Below are positions 33,723-43,088 of a DNA stretch of 64,000 bases, in pieces. This DNA comes from Planctomycetota bacterium (GTDB taxonomy: Bacteria > Planctomycetota > Planctomycetia > Gemmatales > Gemmataceae), in assembly GCA_016873225.1 (NCBI GenBank), contig VGXS01000011.1, forward strand, positions 45,825 through 109,824. Direction: 5' to 3'. The notes below the pieces were generated by a model that was not told the DNA's origin, searched no databases, and was given only the letters and a program-made list of their open reading frames with translations. Numbering within the stretch: position 1 is the first letter of the stretch; each line of letters starts with the position of its first letter. Both the position numbers and the translations under genes were made by a program.

Positions 33723-34427
33723 ATGCGGAACCTGCTTGCCGTGACGGTGGTCGTCATCTCGATCCCTCTCGTCGCCAACCGATTGCCGGCGGGCGATTCC
33801 GAGGATGGATTCATCAGCCTTTTCAACGGAAAGGACATGTCCGGTTGGGTGTACAAGGGCAGTCAGGAGAACCTCGCCGGCAAGACCGAGACGGCGGACA
33901 AACGCTTCGCCGTCGAGAACGGCGCGATCGTCGCCAGGGAAGGCAAAGGTATCAAGGATCTTTACGCCCTCAAGTCGTTCGACAAGGACTTCCAGCTCAA
34001 GCTGGAGTTCCGGGCCTCTTTGAAGTCCGACAGCGGGGTTTATGTGCGCGGATCCCAACTTCAGGTCCGTGACTATGTCCGCCGCAATGAGCGCCCGCAA
34101 CTCAAGGGCAAGTTCAAGGACGACGATTGGAACGCGCTCGACATCATCGTGAAGGCCGGCGTTGTGATCAGCAAGGTGAACGGCAAGACCATCACGGACA
34201 CGGATTCGCTGGAACTTTCCGTCAGGAATGGAAAGCCCGCGGCCAGGCTCAACGGCAAGGAGGTCGAGGCGAGGGACATCTCTGTCAAGAACGCGGTGAT
34301 CGCCTCATGCCTGTGCAATGGCGTGCACATCGAGGACATGACCGTTCCCGCGACCGGGGGCATTGGCGTTCAGGCTGAATCGGGCAAGTTCGAGTTTCGC
34401 AACATCCGGGTCAAGGAGACCAGGTGA
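33723..34427 (+). CDS. DUF1080 secreted protein
   Basis: 234 residues. ATG 33723 has AAGGAA six bases upstream. A signal peptide (MRNLLAVTVVVISIPLVANRLPAG) is followed by GFISLFNGKDMSGWVYKG, the hallmark DUF1080 opening. Further marks are LKLEFRASLKSDSGVYVRG, the DDWNALDIIVK strand, NGKTITDTDSL and the closing FEFRNIRVKETR. Likely a secreted hydrolase or lectin-like domain acting on saccharides. It is followed by a gene-poor 507-base stretch, then the ceramidase-like gene. Confidence 0.88.
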   Translation: MRNLLAVTVVVISIPLVANRLPAGDSEDGFISLFNGKDMSGWVYKGSQENLAGKTETADKRFAVENGAIVAREGKGIKDLYALKSFDKDFQLKLEFRASLKSDSGVYVRGSQLQVRDYVRRNERPQLKGKFKDDDWNALDIIVKAGVVISKVNGKTITDTDSLELSVRNGKPAARLNGKEVEARDISVKNAVIASCLCNGVHIEDMTVPATGGIGVQAESGKFEFRNIRVKETR

Positions 34428-34934
34428 GCTGGATTCGACACGCCTGCCCGGATTTGTCGAAAGGCCGTGAGCATCAAGAATCTCGAATGGCGTAAGACTA
34501 AAATGTTCTTTCAAGTCGCATTTTGAGGCGGTTTGCAATTGTTGAGCCATTGAAACCGAGTTCGCAGTGGCTGGCTCCCATACGCATGTGGAGTCCAAGG
34601 TCGGAATTCTCAGGGTAATCAACACGCCCCTCATTTCGTTCAAGGCTACAAGAGCGATGAGCGGACCCCTATACGAAGCCCAGACAAAGGCTGACGATGC
34701 TTGGGAGCCCCCGGCGAAAAGAGACTGGTGTGGACCCGGATGTGAATCCGCGCTCAAACCAAATGCGGGCGGGATAATGGCGGCCAAGGTCCTGATCCGT
34801 CCAATTCCGCGCCCGCAAACTCGCCAAACCGAACCCGATGTCGGCGGACAGTTCCCTGGTTTTCCCCGATGGGTGGCGCGAGGTGCCTGCCGGGTATACG
34901 ATCGGATCCAGCATTGAACCCTCGGGTAACCAGC
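34428..34934. other. Gene-free region of altered composition
   Basis: 507 bases that are visibly less GC-rich than the flanks. Open frames of about 100 codons occur on both strands (for example 34567-34917 plus) but lack a ribosome site, codon bias or a recognisable motif. It could be a decayed gene or a long regulatory region; I cannot support either. Confidence 0.4.
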
Positions 34935-36347
34935 ATGACATTCCAGGCCCTCGCCGCGATCTTCCTGTCCGTTCTGGCCGACCCGGCGCCATTCCGGGCA
35001 GGCGCCGCCACCAGCAACATCACTCCGCCCCTGGGAGTCGGAATCATCGGCGGTTTCGTCCCGTTTCCCGCCACGCATGTCCATGACGAGCTCCATGCCC
35101 GCTGCCTCGTGCTTGACGATGGCCAAGGGAAGCTGGCCATCGTGGTGTGCGACCTCCTGGGCATTGACCGGATCGTCAGCGACCACGCCCGGGAACTGAT
35201 TGCCATCGACCCTGGCATTCCCAAGGAGCGGGTCCTGATTTCAGGGACCCACACCCATTCGGCGGGCAGCGCCCTTGGGAGCGATCCGCGCGTCGTGAAG
35301 CAGACGATGGATGATTACCAGAAGTTCGTGGCGATCAGGATTGCCGACGGGGTCAGGCGCGCCGCCAACCTGCTCAGGCCCGCCGAGATCGGCATCGGTT
35401 CGGTGGACATACCGGAGCATGTCTTCAACAGGAGGTGGTATCTCCGTGAAGGCGCCATGCCTCCCAACCCCTTCGGCGGCATTGACAAGGTGAAGATGAA
35501 TCCCGGCGCCGGCGGCAAGGACCTTTTGGAGCCTGCCGGACCGACGGATCCAACGGTTTCGTTCCTCGCCCTGCGCGAGGCCGCGGGAGGCAAGCCCATC
35601 TCCCTTTTCGCCACCTATTCACTGCATTATGTCGGCGGCGTGGGTTCCGGGCATGTCTCGGCCGATTACTTTGGAATGTTTTGCGATTCGCTGGAGGGTA
35701 AATTGGGCGCGGCGGGCCAGCCTGTCCCGTTTGTCGGCCTCCTGGCCAACGGCACCAGCGGCGACATCAACAACATCAATTTCCGTTCTCCCCGACCGGG
35801 AAAAAAGCCTTACGAGCAGATGAGGTTCGTCGCCGATGATGTGGCTTCCAAGGTCGCCGCGGCGGTTTCCACAGTCTCCTACAAGGGGCGGGCCGCGCTC
35901 GACGCCAGATACGACGAATTGGCCGTGGGCGTGCGGCGGCCTGACGCCGCCATGCTGGAATGGGCCGACAAGACGATCGCCGACACGACCAAGGATCCGG
36001 CCAAGGGCAACCTTCCGGCCATTTACGCCCGCAGGGTCAAGCGCATGGCGGAGCATCCGCCCACTTTGCCGATGCCCCTTCAGGTGCTTCGGATCGGCGA
36101 TGCCGCGGTGGCCACGATGCCCTGCGAGGTGTTTTGCGAGATCGGCCTCGAATACCGGAAGCGCAGCCCCGTGAAGCCGGCGTGGATGGTGTCGCTGGCG
36201 CATGGCTACCACGGATACCTGCCCACTCCCAGGCACCATGGCGTGGGAGGTTACGAAACATGGATGGGCACCAACAGGCTCGAGGTGAAAGCCTCCGACC
36301 TGATGCTCGAGAAACTGCTCAAGATGACGGCCGAAATGTCGCGATGA
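34935..36347 (+). CDS. Neutral/alkaline ceramidase-like secreted protein
   Basis: 470 residues. After a short hydrophobic N terminus (MTFQALAAIFLSVLADPAPF) comes FRAGAATSNITPPLG, the typical start of the ceramidase N-terminal fold as found in planctomycetes. Then DELHARCLVLDDG, CDLLGIDR, LISGTHTHSAG (metal-binding histidines), ATYSLHYVGG, LLANGTSGDINN and VSLAHGYHGYLPTP. Family members are zinc amidases. Bacterial proteins of this single-domain type often have unknown substrates. The chosen ATG 34935 has no clear Shine-Dalgarno; an in-frame start at 34869 would lack a signal. Confidence 0.8.
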   Translation: MTFQALAAIFLSVLADPAPFRAGAATSNITPPLGVGIIGGFVPFPATHVHDELHARCLVLDDGQGKLAIVVCDLLGIDRIVSDHARELIAIDPGIPKERVLISGTHTHSAGSALGSDPRVVKQTMDDYQKFVAIRIADGVRRAANLLRPAEIGIGSVDIPEHVFNRRWYLREGAMPPNPFGGIDKVKMNPGAGGKDLLEPAGPTDPTVSFLALREAAGGKPISLFATYSLHYVGGVGSGHVSADYFGMFCDSLEGKLGAAGQPVPFVGLLANGTSGDINNINFRSPRPGKKPYEQMRFVADDVASKVAAAVSTVSYKGRAALDARYDELAVGVRRPDAAMLEWADKTIADTTKDPAKGNLPAIYARRVKRMAEHPPTLPMPLQVLRIGDAAVATMPCEVFCEIGLEYRKRSPVKPAWMVSLAHGYHGYLPTPRHHGVGGYETWMGTNRLEVKASDLMLEKLLKMTAEMSR

Positions 36348-36353
36348 GCCGGG

Positions 36354-37409
36354 TCAGAGCCTGACGAAAGAACCCGTGGAGGCCGACTTGTAGATCGCCT
36401 CGATCAGTTCCACGGCCCTTCTTCCTTCCCGGCCATCAACCACCGGCTTGCCGCCCGAGCGAATGGCCTGGGCGAAGTCGCGCAACTGGCGGGCGTGGCC
36501 CTCGTGGGAGATCGCCGCGGGATTGCTGGCCCCGCCTGAGGCCCCGGTTTTCTGCCGGAAGCGTTCGCGGATCTCGTTGTCGCGTGGGGTCTCGTCGCGG
36601 AAGGTCCAGTGGACGAGGTCGTCCTGTTCCACGAGGGCCGTGCCGCCATCGCCATGAACGGCGATGGTCTTGGGGAATCCCGGGTGCACGGAAGTGGTGG
36701 CCTGGATGACGCCCAGCGCGCCATTTTTGAACCTGAGGCAGGCGACGGCGGTGTCCTCGACCTCGATGCGCTCGTGGGCCAGGGTGGCGACATGGGCTCC
36801 GACGGAATCAACCGGCCCCATGAGCCACAACAGCAGGTCGACATTGTGGATGGCCTGATTCATGAGGGCCCCGCCGCCGTCGAGGGCCTTGGTGCCCTTC
36901 CAGCCGCCCTCGTCGTAGTAGGCCTGCGAGCGCCACCATTTGCAGGTGGTTTCGGCGAGGGTGAGTCGTCCGAAGCGCCCGGCCTCGACGGCCGCCTTGA
37001 GTTCCCGGTTGGCGTCGCCGAAGCGCGAGGGAAAGATCGCGCCCAGCAGCACGCCGCTTGAGTTGCATGCCTCGATGAGTTCATCGCAGCGCGCGGTGGT
37101 GACTTCAAGGGGTTTTTCCACAACCACATGCTTGCCCGCCCGCGCCGCCACCTTGGCCGGTTCGAGGTGGGCTCCGGAGGGCGTCGTGATGATCACAACA
37201 TCCACGCCGGGCTGGGCGATGGCCTGGGCGAGGTCGGTGAACAGGCCCGCGCCAGTCAGCGCGAGTTCATCGGCCATTTTCCTGGCCGCCTCGGTGGAAC
37301 GGCTGACAAGTCCCTTGACCCGGGCCCCGGGAACCTCGGCCAGCGCGCGGGCGTGAAACCGCGCGATCATGCCGCAGCCGACAATGACGAATCCGAGTTC
37401 CCGTGTCAT
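36354..37409 (-). CDS. Gfo/Idh/MocA family oxidoreductase
   Basis: 351 residues, cytoplasmic. The Rossmann site GFVIVGCGMIARFHARAL and the sugar-binding EKPLEVTT motif (about residue 100) are textbook. The C-terminal domain includes YYDEGGWKGTKALDGGGALMNQAIHNVDLLLWL, where the HNVD segment holds the usual catalytic His. Substrate is probably a sugar or inositol derivative. ATG 37409 overlaps the pgsA stop by one base (TGATG), so it is coupled to a phospholipid gene. The frame remains open upstream across pgsA, but that part is not coding. Confidence 0.9.
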   Translation of the reverse strand: MTRELGFVIVGCGMIARFHARALAEVPGARVKGLVSRSTEAARKMADELALTGAGLFTDLAQAIAQPGVDVVIITTPSGAHLEPAKVAARAGKHVVVEKPLEVTTARCDELIEACNSSGVLLGAIFPSRFGDANRELKAAVEAGRFGRLTLAETTCKWWRSQAYYDEGGWKGTKALDGGGALMNQAIHNVDLLLWLMGPVDSVGAHVATLAHERIEVEDTAVACLRFKNGALGVIQATTSVHPGFPKTIAVHGDGGTALVEQDDLVHWTFRDETPRDNEIRERFRQKTGASGGASNPAAISHEGHARQLRDFAQAIRSGGKPVVDGREGRRAVELIEAIYKSASTGSFVRL

Positions 37410-37996
37410 CAAGAAGTCTCCCCGCGCCTGACGAAGGCCTGCTGGCCGTAATGGACACCGCTGGCGAGCGCCGCTGCAAGCATGATCCAGACGGAGGCGC
37501 CGAGCGCCAAGTCCATCCATTGGCCCGGTCGGCTCGAGCCAAGCCATTCGCGAACCAACGCCAGCGAGATCGCCAGCACCTGGGCCACCATTTTCACCTT
37601 GCCCGACCAATCGGCGCCAAATGGCACGCCGCGGCGTTCCATCTCGCCCCTCAGGCCTGTCACGATGAATTCGCGCCCGACCAACAGCGCCACCATCCAG
37701 GGTTCGAGGTAGCCGCCCCGCATTCCGGCGGGGACAAGGCAGACAAGCGATCCGAGGACGGCAACCTTGTCGGCAAGGGGATCCAGAACCCGGCCCAGCG
37801 CGCTCGATTGCTTCCAGGCGCGGGCGAGGGCGCCGTCGAGCCAGTCGGTGATGGAAACCCAAGCCCAAAGGGCCAAGGCGGCGCCCCAAGCCTCCAGTGC
37901 GATCGCCGCGCAGAGGGGAAGCGTGGCCAGGAGGCGTGAAAGTGACAGCAGGTTGGGGATGGAACTGAAGCCCGGCTCACTTGGCGTGGTGGTCAT
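37409..37996 (-). CDS. pgsA: CDP-diacylglycerol-glycerol-3-phosphate 3-phosphatidyltransferase
   Basis: A 195-residue integral membrane enzyme that commits CDP-diacylglycerol to phosphatidylglycerol synthesis. The CDP-alcohol phosphotransferase motif is intact: DWLDGALAR, eight residues, then GRVLDPLADK. The N terminus NLLSLSRLLATLP is typical of PgsA, and about five hydrophobic helices are visible. It lies 20 bases after rimO; a rimO-pgsA pairing recurs in bacteria. The following oxidoreductase start overlaps its stop. Confidence 0.93.
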   Translation of the reverse strand: MTTTPSEPGFSSIPNLLSLSRLLATLPLCAAIALEAWGAALALWAWVSITDWLDGALARAWKQSSALGRVLDPLADKVAVLGSLVCLVPAGMRGGYLEPWMVALLVGREFIVTGLRGEMERRGVPFGADWSGKVKMVAQVLAISLALVREWLGSSRPGQWMDLALGASVWIMLAAALASGVHYGQQAFVRRGETS

Positions 37997-38016
37997 GGCC
38001 CGCTCCGGCGAGTTTC

Positions 38017-39390
38017 CTAGCGTCGCCGGGCTGGCTTGCCCACGAGATCGTAACCATCGGCGCCGGTGATCTCGGCCCGGATGATGGAACCGGAATCAAG
38101 GCTGCGGGCCTTGATGCGAGCGACCGGGTCGATGTCCGGGGCATCAGCCATCGTGCGGGCGATATGCCAGCCCGGCAACTCCGGGTCAGGTCCGTCAACC
38201 ATCACGGGAACCACCTGCCCCACCCGCGATTCCGCATGGGCGAAGGCGACCTGCTGCTGCACCGCCATCAGATGATCGCGCCTGCGGAGTTTTTCCTCCT
38301 CGGGAATGGCCCCGTCGAGGCGCGCCGAGGGAGTTGTGGCCTCATGGCTGTAGGGGAAGACGCCCAGCCTCTCGATTTTCGCATCCTTGACCCATTCGGC
38401 AAGTTCGCTGAATTCCTCCTCGGTTTCACCGGGAAAGCCCACGAGGAAGGTGGATCGCAGCACAAGGCCTGGAATGCCCGCGCGCAGGCGGCCGATGATT
38501 TCCTCGGTGGCGGCGCGCGTCGTCTTGCGGTTCATGCGCCGCAGCACGCGGTCGTTGATGTGCTGCAGGGGCATATCGATATAGGGAACAATCTTTTCCG
38601 CCTTGGCGAGGGTTTCAACGAGGTCGTCGCCGACATGGGCCGGATAGGCGTAATGCAACCTGATCCAGTCGATGCCCTCGACCTTATCGAGGTCGCGCAG
38701 CAGGGCGGCAAGCCTCGGTTCGCCATAAAGGTCGATGCCGTAGTAGGTGCTGTCCTGCGCGACCAGGCATAGCTCGCGAGCGCCGTCGGAGGCGAGTTCG
38801 CGCGCCTCCCTCAATACCTCCTCGTGGGCCTTGCTGACATGCTTCCCGCGCATCTGCGGGATGGCGCAGAAGGTGCAAAGCCTGTCGCAGCCTTCGGAAA
38901 TCTTGAGGTAGGCGTAGTGCCTTGGCGTCGCGCGGAGGCGCGCGGTGTCTTCCAGTGCCTTGACGGGCGCGGGCCGGAAAATCCCTTCAATATCCTGTGT
39001 CGCGAGCCTTTTTCGGCCTTTGCGATTGCCGGCCCTCTCAAGGCTGAGTTCAACGGCCTGGGCAATCTCTTCACGGCCGAAGACACCGACGAGGTGATCA
39101 AGGCCGGGAACCTGCTCGCGCAGTCCGTCTTTTTCCTTTTCAGCCAGACACCCGGCGGCGATCACCGCCTTGACTTTGCCACCGGTTTTCAATTCCACCA
39201 TTTCGCGCAAGACGCCGAGGGATTCCTGCCTTGCCGGTTCGATGAAACCGCAGGTGTTGACCACCACCACATCGGCCTGGGCGGCGTCGGGAATCAGCGT
39301 GAAGCCTTCCTGGGCCAACTTGCCCAGCATCCGCTCCGAGTCGACCAGGTTTTTCGGGCAGCCAAGACTCACAAACGCGAATGTACTCAT
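38017..39390 (-). CDS. rimO: Ribosomal protein S12 methylthiotransferase
   Basis: A radical-SAM enzyme that adds a methylthio group to the conserved Asp of ribosomal protein S12. The UPF0004 domain begins FAFVSLGCPKNLVDSE with the first cluster cysteines (SLGC, NTCGF, AGCLAE). The radical-SAM motif CDRLCTFC follows at about residue 175, with IPQMRGKHVSK after it and a TRAM domain at the C terminus (ending in GADGYDLVG). 457 residues, as expected. I chose ATG 39390; ATG 39402 also fits, and neither has a good Shine-Dalgarno. Confidence 0.95.
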   Translation of the reverse strand: MSTFAFVSLGCPKNLVDSERMLGKLAQEGFTLIPDAAQADVVVVNTCGFIEPARQESLGVLREMVELKTGGKVKAVIAAGCLAEKEKDGLREQVPGLDHLVGVFGREEIAQAVELSLERAGNRKGRKRLATQDIEGIFRPAPVKALEDTARLRATPRHYAYLKISEGCDRLCTFCAIPQMRGKHVSKAHEEVLREARELASDGARELCLVAQDSTYYGIDLYGEPRLAALLRDLDKVEGIDWIRLHYAYPAHVGDDLVETLAKAEKIVPYIDMPLQHINDRVLRRMNRKTTRAATEEIIGRLRAGIPGLVLRSTFLVGFPGETEEEFSELAEWVKDAKIERLGVFPYSHEATTPSARLDGAIPEEEKLRRRDHLMAVQQQVAFAHAESRVGQVVPVMVDGPDPELPGWHIARTMADAPDIDPVARIKARSLDSGSIIRAEITGADGYDLVGKPARRR

Positions 39391-39475
39391 GTCATGGAGC
39401 ATACACGATGAAATGACTTCGCACGGAAGTCACGGCATGCGGGACAGGAATGATCCCGGGTGGGCCGAGCGTGTT

Positions 39476-39694
39476 TCAGGAATTGATGAGGTCGATAGCC
39501 AGCATGTGCGTGAGCAGGACATCTTCCCAAGCGTTGTTTTTTCCAGCGGAGGTGTAAATCCTCACTGAATTTCGGCCAAGGAGAATCATCTCGGGGTTGA
39601 GAATGTCCAGTTGCTTGCCGCTGGAAAGGCCGAGGCGGAAGGGGCGAAACGGTTCGGCGACGATATGTTCGGCAACTTTTCCAAAAGGGACCAT
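39476..39694 (-). CDS. Small protein of the PFRPFRL-SSGK type
   Basis: 72 residues of unknown function. The string EPFRPFRLGLSSGKQLDILNPEMILLGRNSVRIYT resembles a small beta-rich protein that I recall as recurrent in Gemmatales-type genomes (PFxPFRxxxSSG, then HPEM-like). That recollection supports calling it real. ATG 39694 has only a weak GGAAT upstream. No signal peptide and no cysteines. It stands alone between rimO and leuA. The recurrence across genomes is from memory and needs a search. Confidence 0.6.
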   Translation of the reverse strand: MVPFGKVAEHIVAEPFRPFRLGLSSGKQLDILNPEMILLGRNSVRIYTSAGKNNAWEDVLLTHMLAIDLINS

Positions 39695-39994
39695 ATGACC
39701 GATTCCTAAATTCGTGTGCTAGCAAGGGCAAGCGCCCTTGTCGGGGACTCAATCATCATCACAATTGGTGCTGCCTGAGGGGACATAGCAGCGCCCTGCC
39801 GGACCATCGTGGTCCGTTAGCAATGAGATCTTAACAAGATGATATCAAAGGTTGCCCTATTTGACTAGCACATTTGTGGGTACTAGATCGTTTGATCGGC
39901 CTTCCCAGGAACTTTTCCAATCCCGGGGTAGCGATTATGCTGGGATTAAGGTTCAAGCCACCCCCCCTCCGGTGGTAGGGCCCCCTGGTGCGAT
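39695..39994 (+). other. leuA upstream region
   Basis: 300 bases without a gene, AT-richer than the flanks. A candidate -35 TTGACT lies at 39861-39866, with a poor -10 (TAGATC, 39884-39889). Two hairpins precede leuA: AATCCC/GGGATT (39919-39924 with 39942-39947) and CCACC/GGTGG (39958-39962 with 39971-39975). The leuA start has only a weak GGTG (39987-39990) as ribosome site. No leader peptide rich in leucine codons is evident. Confidence 0.45.
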
Positions 39995-41557
39995 ATGAGC
40001 GACGACAGGATCCTGATATTCGACACAACCTTGCGGGATGGCGAACAGTCTCCCGGCGCGAGCATGAACCTTGGCGAAAAACTCCAAGTGGCTCATGCGC
40101 TCAAGGAACTTGGTGTCGACATCATCGAAGCCGGGTTTCCGATCGCCTCCCCGGGTGACTTCGAGGCGGTGCAAGCCATCGCCCGGCAGGTTACCGGTCC
40201 GGTGATTTGCGGCCTGGCCCGCTGCAACAATGCCGACATCGACCGGGCCGCCGAGGCCCTCAAGGACAATCCGCGCCCGCGAATCCATGTGTTCCTCGCC
40301 ACATCGGCCATCCATCGTGAATTCAAGCTCAAGATGGCCAAGGATGAGATCATCCGGAGGGCCGTTGAAGGGGTCCGCCGCGCCAAAAGCCATGTGTCCG
40401 ATGTCGAGTTCAGCCCCGAGGATGCCGCGCGCACCGAACTCGACTTCCTTGCCGATGTCGTCTCGGCCGTGGTGGAGGCCGGCGCCACCACCGTCAACAT
40501 TCCCGACACGGTCGGCTACGCGGTACCCGAGCAGTACGCCGCCTGCATCGCCCACCTGCGCAGGCATGTGCGGGGAATCGACAAGGTTGTCCTCTCAGTC
40601 CATTGCCACAACGACCTTGGCTTGGCCGTGGCCAACAGCCTCGCGGCGGTGCGGGAGGGCGCCCGCCAGATCGAGTGCACCATCAACGGCATCGGTGAGC
40701 GCGCCGGCAACGGCGCCCTCGAGGAAATCGTGATGGCGCTCCGCACCCGTCGCGACTTCTTCGGGTTGGAAACCGGCATCCAGACCAAGAGGCTTTATTC
40801 CACCAGCCGGCTGATCAGCCATGTGACCGGCATCGCCGTACAGCGCAACAAGGCCATCGTCGGCCAGAACGCATTCGCCCATGAAGCCGGCATCCACCAG
40901 GACGGCATGCTCAAGGAGCGCAGCACCTACGAGATCATGCGGCCCGAGGATGTCGGCGTACCGCAAACCGAACTCGTGCTTGGCAAGCATTCCGGCAGGC
41001 ATGCCCTCAGGCAACGGGTCATCGACCTGGGCTATCACCTCGACGACGGACAGCTTGAAAAGGTTTATGAGGCCTTCAAGGTGCTGGCCGACCGCAAGAA
41101 AACGATCTACGACGCCGACATCGAGGCGCTTTGCGAGCAGCAGGTGCATTCCACCGAACCGGGACAAACGGCCTGGACCCTTGAGGCCGTCTCCTGCAAC
41201 GCGGGATCTGCCACGATTCCCTCGGCGGTTGTCTGCCTGTGGGACAAGGAAGGGACCATCCATCGCGATTCCGCCATTGGCGACGGCCCGATCGACGCCG
41301 TGTTCAAGGCGATCGAGCGGATCACGGGAATCCAGGTGGTGCTCAAGGACTACCGACTTCGCAGCGTCACCGTGGGGGAAGATGCCCAGGGCGAGGCCCA
41401 CATCGAGGCCGAGCACCAGGGCAAAAGCATGTCGGGCCGGGCCATCAGCACCGATGTCATCGAGGCGAGCGCCGAGGCGTTCCTCCAAGTGATCAACCGG
41501 CTGGCGGCCCGCCAGGAAGGTGATACCCGAATTCGTCCGACGGAAAACCCGGCCTAG
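39995..41557 (+). CDS. leuA: 2-isopropylmalate synthase
   Basis: First committed step of leucine synthesis: acetyl-CoA plus 2-oxoisovalerate gives 2-isopropylmalate. 520 residues, the normal size. The catalytic barrel has FDTTLRDGEQSPGASM, EAGFPIASPGDFEAV, the metal-binding HCHNDLGLAVAN, and NGIGERAGNGALEE. The segment NAFAHEAGIHQDGML follows. The C-terminal regulatory domain (about 390-510) is present (GSATIPSAVV, DYRLRSVTVGEDAQGE), so leucine feedback control is expected. It stands alone; leuB, leuC and leuD are not in the window. Confidence 0.95.
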   Translation: MSDDRILIFDTTLRDGEQSPGASMNLGEKLQVAHALKELGVDIIEAGFPIASPGDFEAVQAIARQVTGPVICGLARCNNADIDRAAEALKDNPRPRIHVFLATSAIHREFKLKMAKDEIIRRAVEGVRRAKSHVSDVEFSPEDAARTELDFLADVVSAVVEAGATTVNIPDTVGYAVPEQYAACIAHLRRHVRGIDKVVLSVHCHNDLGLAVANSLAAVREGARQIECTINGIGERAGNGALEEIVMALRTRRDFFGLETGIQTKRLYSTSRLISHVTGIAVQRNKAIVGQNAFAHEAGIHQDGMLKERSTYEIMRPEDVGVPQTELVLGKHSGRHALRQRVIDLGYHLDDGQLEKVYEAFKVLADRKKTIYDADIEALCEQQVHSTEPGQTAWTLEAVSCNAGSATIPSAVVCLWDKEGTIHRDSAIGDGPIDAVFKAIERITGIQVVLKDYRLRSVTVGEDAQGEAHIEAEHQGKSMSGRAISTDVIEASAEAFLQVINRLAARQEGDTRIRPTENPA

Positions 41558-41574
41558 GCGTCCGCGCCCTTCTC

Positions 41575-42969
41575 CTAGTTCCGCTGGTTGTCAAGCGCCG
41601 GAAACTTGAAAAGTTCGCTCGGAACCCTTTGGCTTGCCGCGAGCTTGAGCAACCGGTCCACATCATTCGGACGCGAGGGCGCCAGGTCGTCCTTTTCGCC
41701 GGGGTCTTTTGCGAGGTCGAACAACTCCGTTTTGGGAGCCTTGGAAGCCAGTTTCGCGCGCACCAACTTGAGCCCGCCCGCAAGGATGGCCTGCTGGCCG
41801 CCGTAGCCCGGAAACTCCCAATACATCACATCGTGCCTGGGTTGCCTTCCCTGGCCCGTGAGCGTCGGCATGAGGCTGATTCCGTCGGTGCCATCCACCC
41901 GGATCCCGGCCGCCTGCGCCAGGGTGGCGAAGATGTCGGGAGCGTAGCAGTCGATGTCGGCAACGGCGCCGGCGCGCACCCTTCCGGGACCCCAAGCCAA
42001 TAGCGGCACGCGGATTCCCCCCTCGTAAACCGACCCCTTCATGCCGCGGAGGCCGCCTGAGGACTTGAAGAATTCGCAGTCGGCCCCGCCGACGCCATCG
42101 TGCGTCGGGCCGTTGTCGGATGTCACCATCACCAGGGCGTCGTTTTCCCGGGCCTGACGGCGCAGCCTGTCGATCACCCGGCCCACCATGCGGTCGAAGC
42201 GCGAGATCATCGCGGCATAGGCGGCACGGGGCCTCGGGTGCTTGCGGTAGCCCTTGTTTCCCGGATAAGGCGGGTCGTCGAACTTTCCGAGGTAGGGCGC
42301 GATGGCATCCTCCGGCGCCTGCAGGGCGACATGGGGAACGATCACCGGCAGGAAAAGGAAGAGAGGCTTTTCCTTGTGCTGGTCGAGCCAGTCGAGGGCC
42401 TGCTTCTCGAAGACATCCTGCGACCAGGTCGCGCCCGTGTCGCCGTCGGTGTTGCCCGGTTGCGGCACCTTCGCGCCGTCGACGAAGAGGAACGAAGGAA
42501 AATGGTTGTGGGCGTGCCTCTGGCAGTGGTAGCCGGTGAAGTGGTCGAATCCGCGCTTGAGGGGGTCGCCGGCGTTTTCGTTCGTTCCGAGTCCCCATTT
42601 GCCCGCGGCGGCGGTCGCGTATCCCTGGCGCTTGAAATGGTTGGCGATGGTCTCGATGCCCTCGGGCAGGGGTTCCTGGCCGGTCGGCTTGATTTCCCTG
42701 TTGTTGCGGATGGCGGCGTGGCCGGAATGCCGGCCGGTGAGCAGGCAGCAGCGCGAAGGGGCGCATACCGGTGAGCCTGACCTGTAGGCGGTGAACCGGG
42801 TGCCTTCGCGGGCCATCCGGTCAAGTTCCGGGGTCTGGATGATTTTCTGGCCGTAGCAGCCCAGTTCGGCATAACCGAGGTCATCGCCGACGATGAGAAC
42901 CACGACCGGTGGCCCTCCCCTGGCCAAGGAAACGGTGGCGAGCGCGATCAGGCAGGCGAGAAAACGCAT
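41575..42969 (-). CDS. Secreted sulfatase (arylsulfatase family)
   Basis: 464 residues. A signal peptide (MRFLACLIALATVSLARGG) is followed by VVLIVGDDLGYAELGCYGQ, the metal-binding Asp pair. The formylglycine motif is PVCAPSRCCLLTGRHSGHA (C-x-P-S-R type), in which the first Cys becomes formylglycine. Other marks are GKWGLGTNENAGDP, VTSDNGPTHDG and YEGGIRVPLLAWGPG. It probably removes sulfate esters from marine or plant polysaccharides or glycoconjugates, as do the many sulfatases of planctomycetes. ATG 42969; AAGGAA lies ten bases upstream. It diverges from rpsR. Confidence 0.93.
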   Translation of the reverse strand: MRFLACLIALATVSLARGGPPVVVLIVGDDLGYAELGCYGQKIIQTPELDRMAREGTRFTAYRSGSPVCAPSRCCLLTGRHSGHAAIRNNREIKPTGQEPLPEGIETIANHFKRQGYATAAAGKWGLGTNENAGDPLKRGFDHFTGYHCQRHAHNHFPSFLFVDGAKVPQPGNTDGDTGATWSQDVFEKQALDWLDQHKEKPLFLFLPVIVPHVALQAPEDAIAPYLGKFDDPPYPGNKGYRKHPRPRAAYAAMISRFDRMVGRVIDRLRRQARENDALVMVTSDNGPTHDGVGGADCEFFKSSGGLRGMKGSVYEGGIRVPLLAWGPGRVRAGAVADIDCYAPDIFATLAQAAGIRVDGTDGISLMPTLTGQGRQPRHDVMYWEFPGYGGQQAILAGGLKLVRAKLASKAPKTELFDLAKDPGEKDDLAPSRPNDVDRLLKLAASQRVPSELFKFPALDNQRN

Positions 42970-43011
42970 GGGAATCGGTTCCTTGACCCGGGCGGGGGCC
43001 AATCCGGTTGG

Positions 43012-43040
43012 TTGACACCCCTTGTCATGGCATCTACCAT
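43012..43040 (+). promoter_or_regulatory. Sigma-70-type promoter for rpsR-thrS
   Basis: A perfect -35 hexamer TTGACA (43012-43017) and TACCAT (43035-43040, 4/6) are separated by 17 bases. The predicted start near 43047 leaves a leader of about 42 bases before rpsR. Confidence 0.6.
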
Positions 43041-43088
43041 AGTGGCTTGCCGATTGTTGGAACACCAAGACGGGGGCGTCGCGCACCG

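Noticed and set aside
34567..34917. A 116-codon plus frame in the gap before the ceramidase-like gene
   Set aside because: No ribosome site, no motif, and amino-acid content not typical of the genome's proteins.
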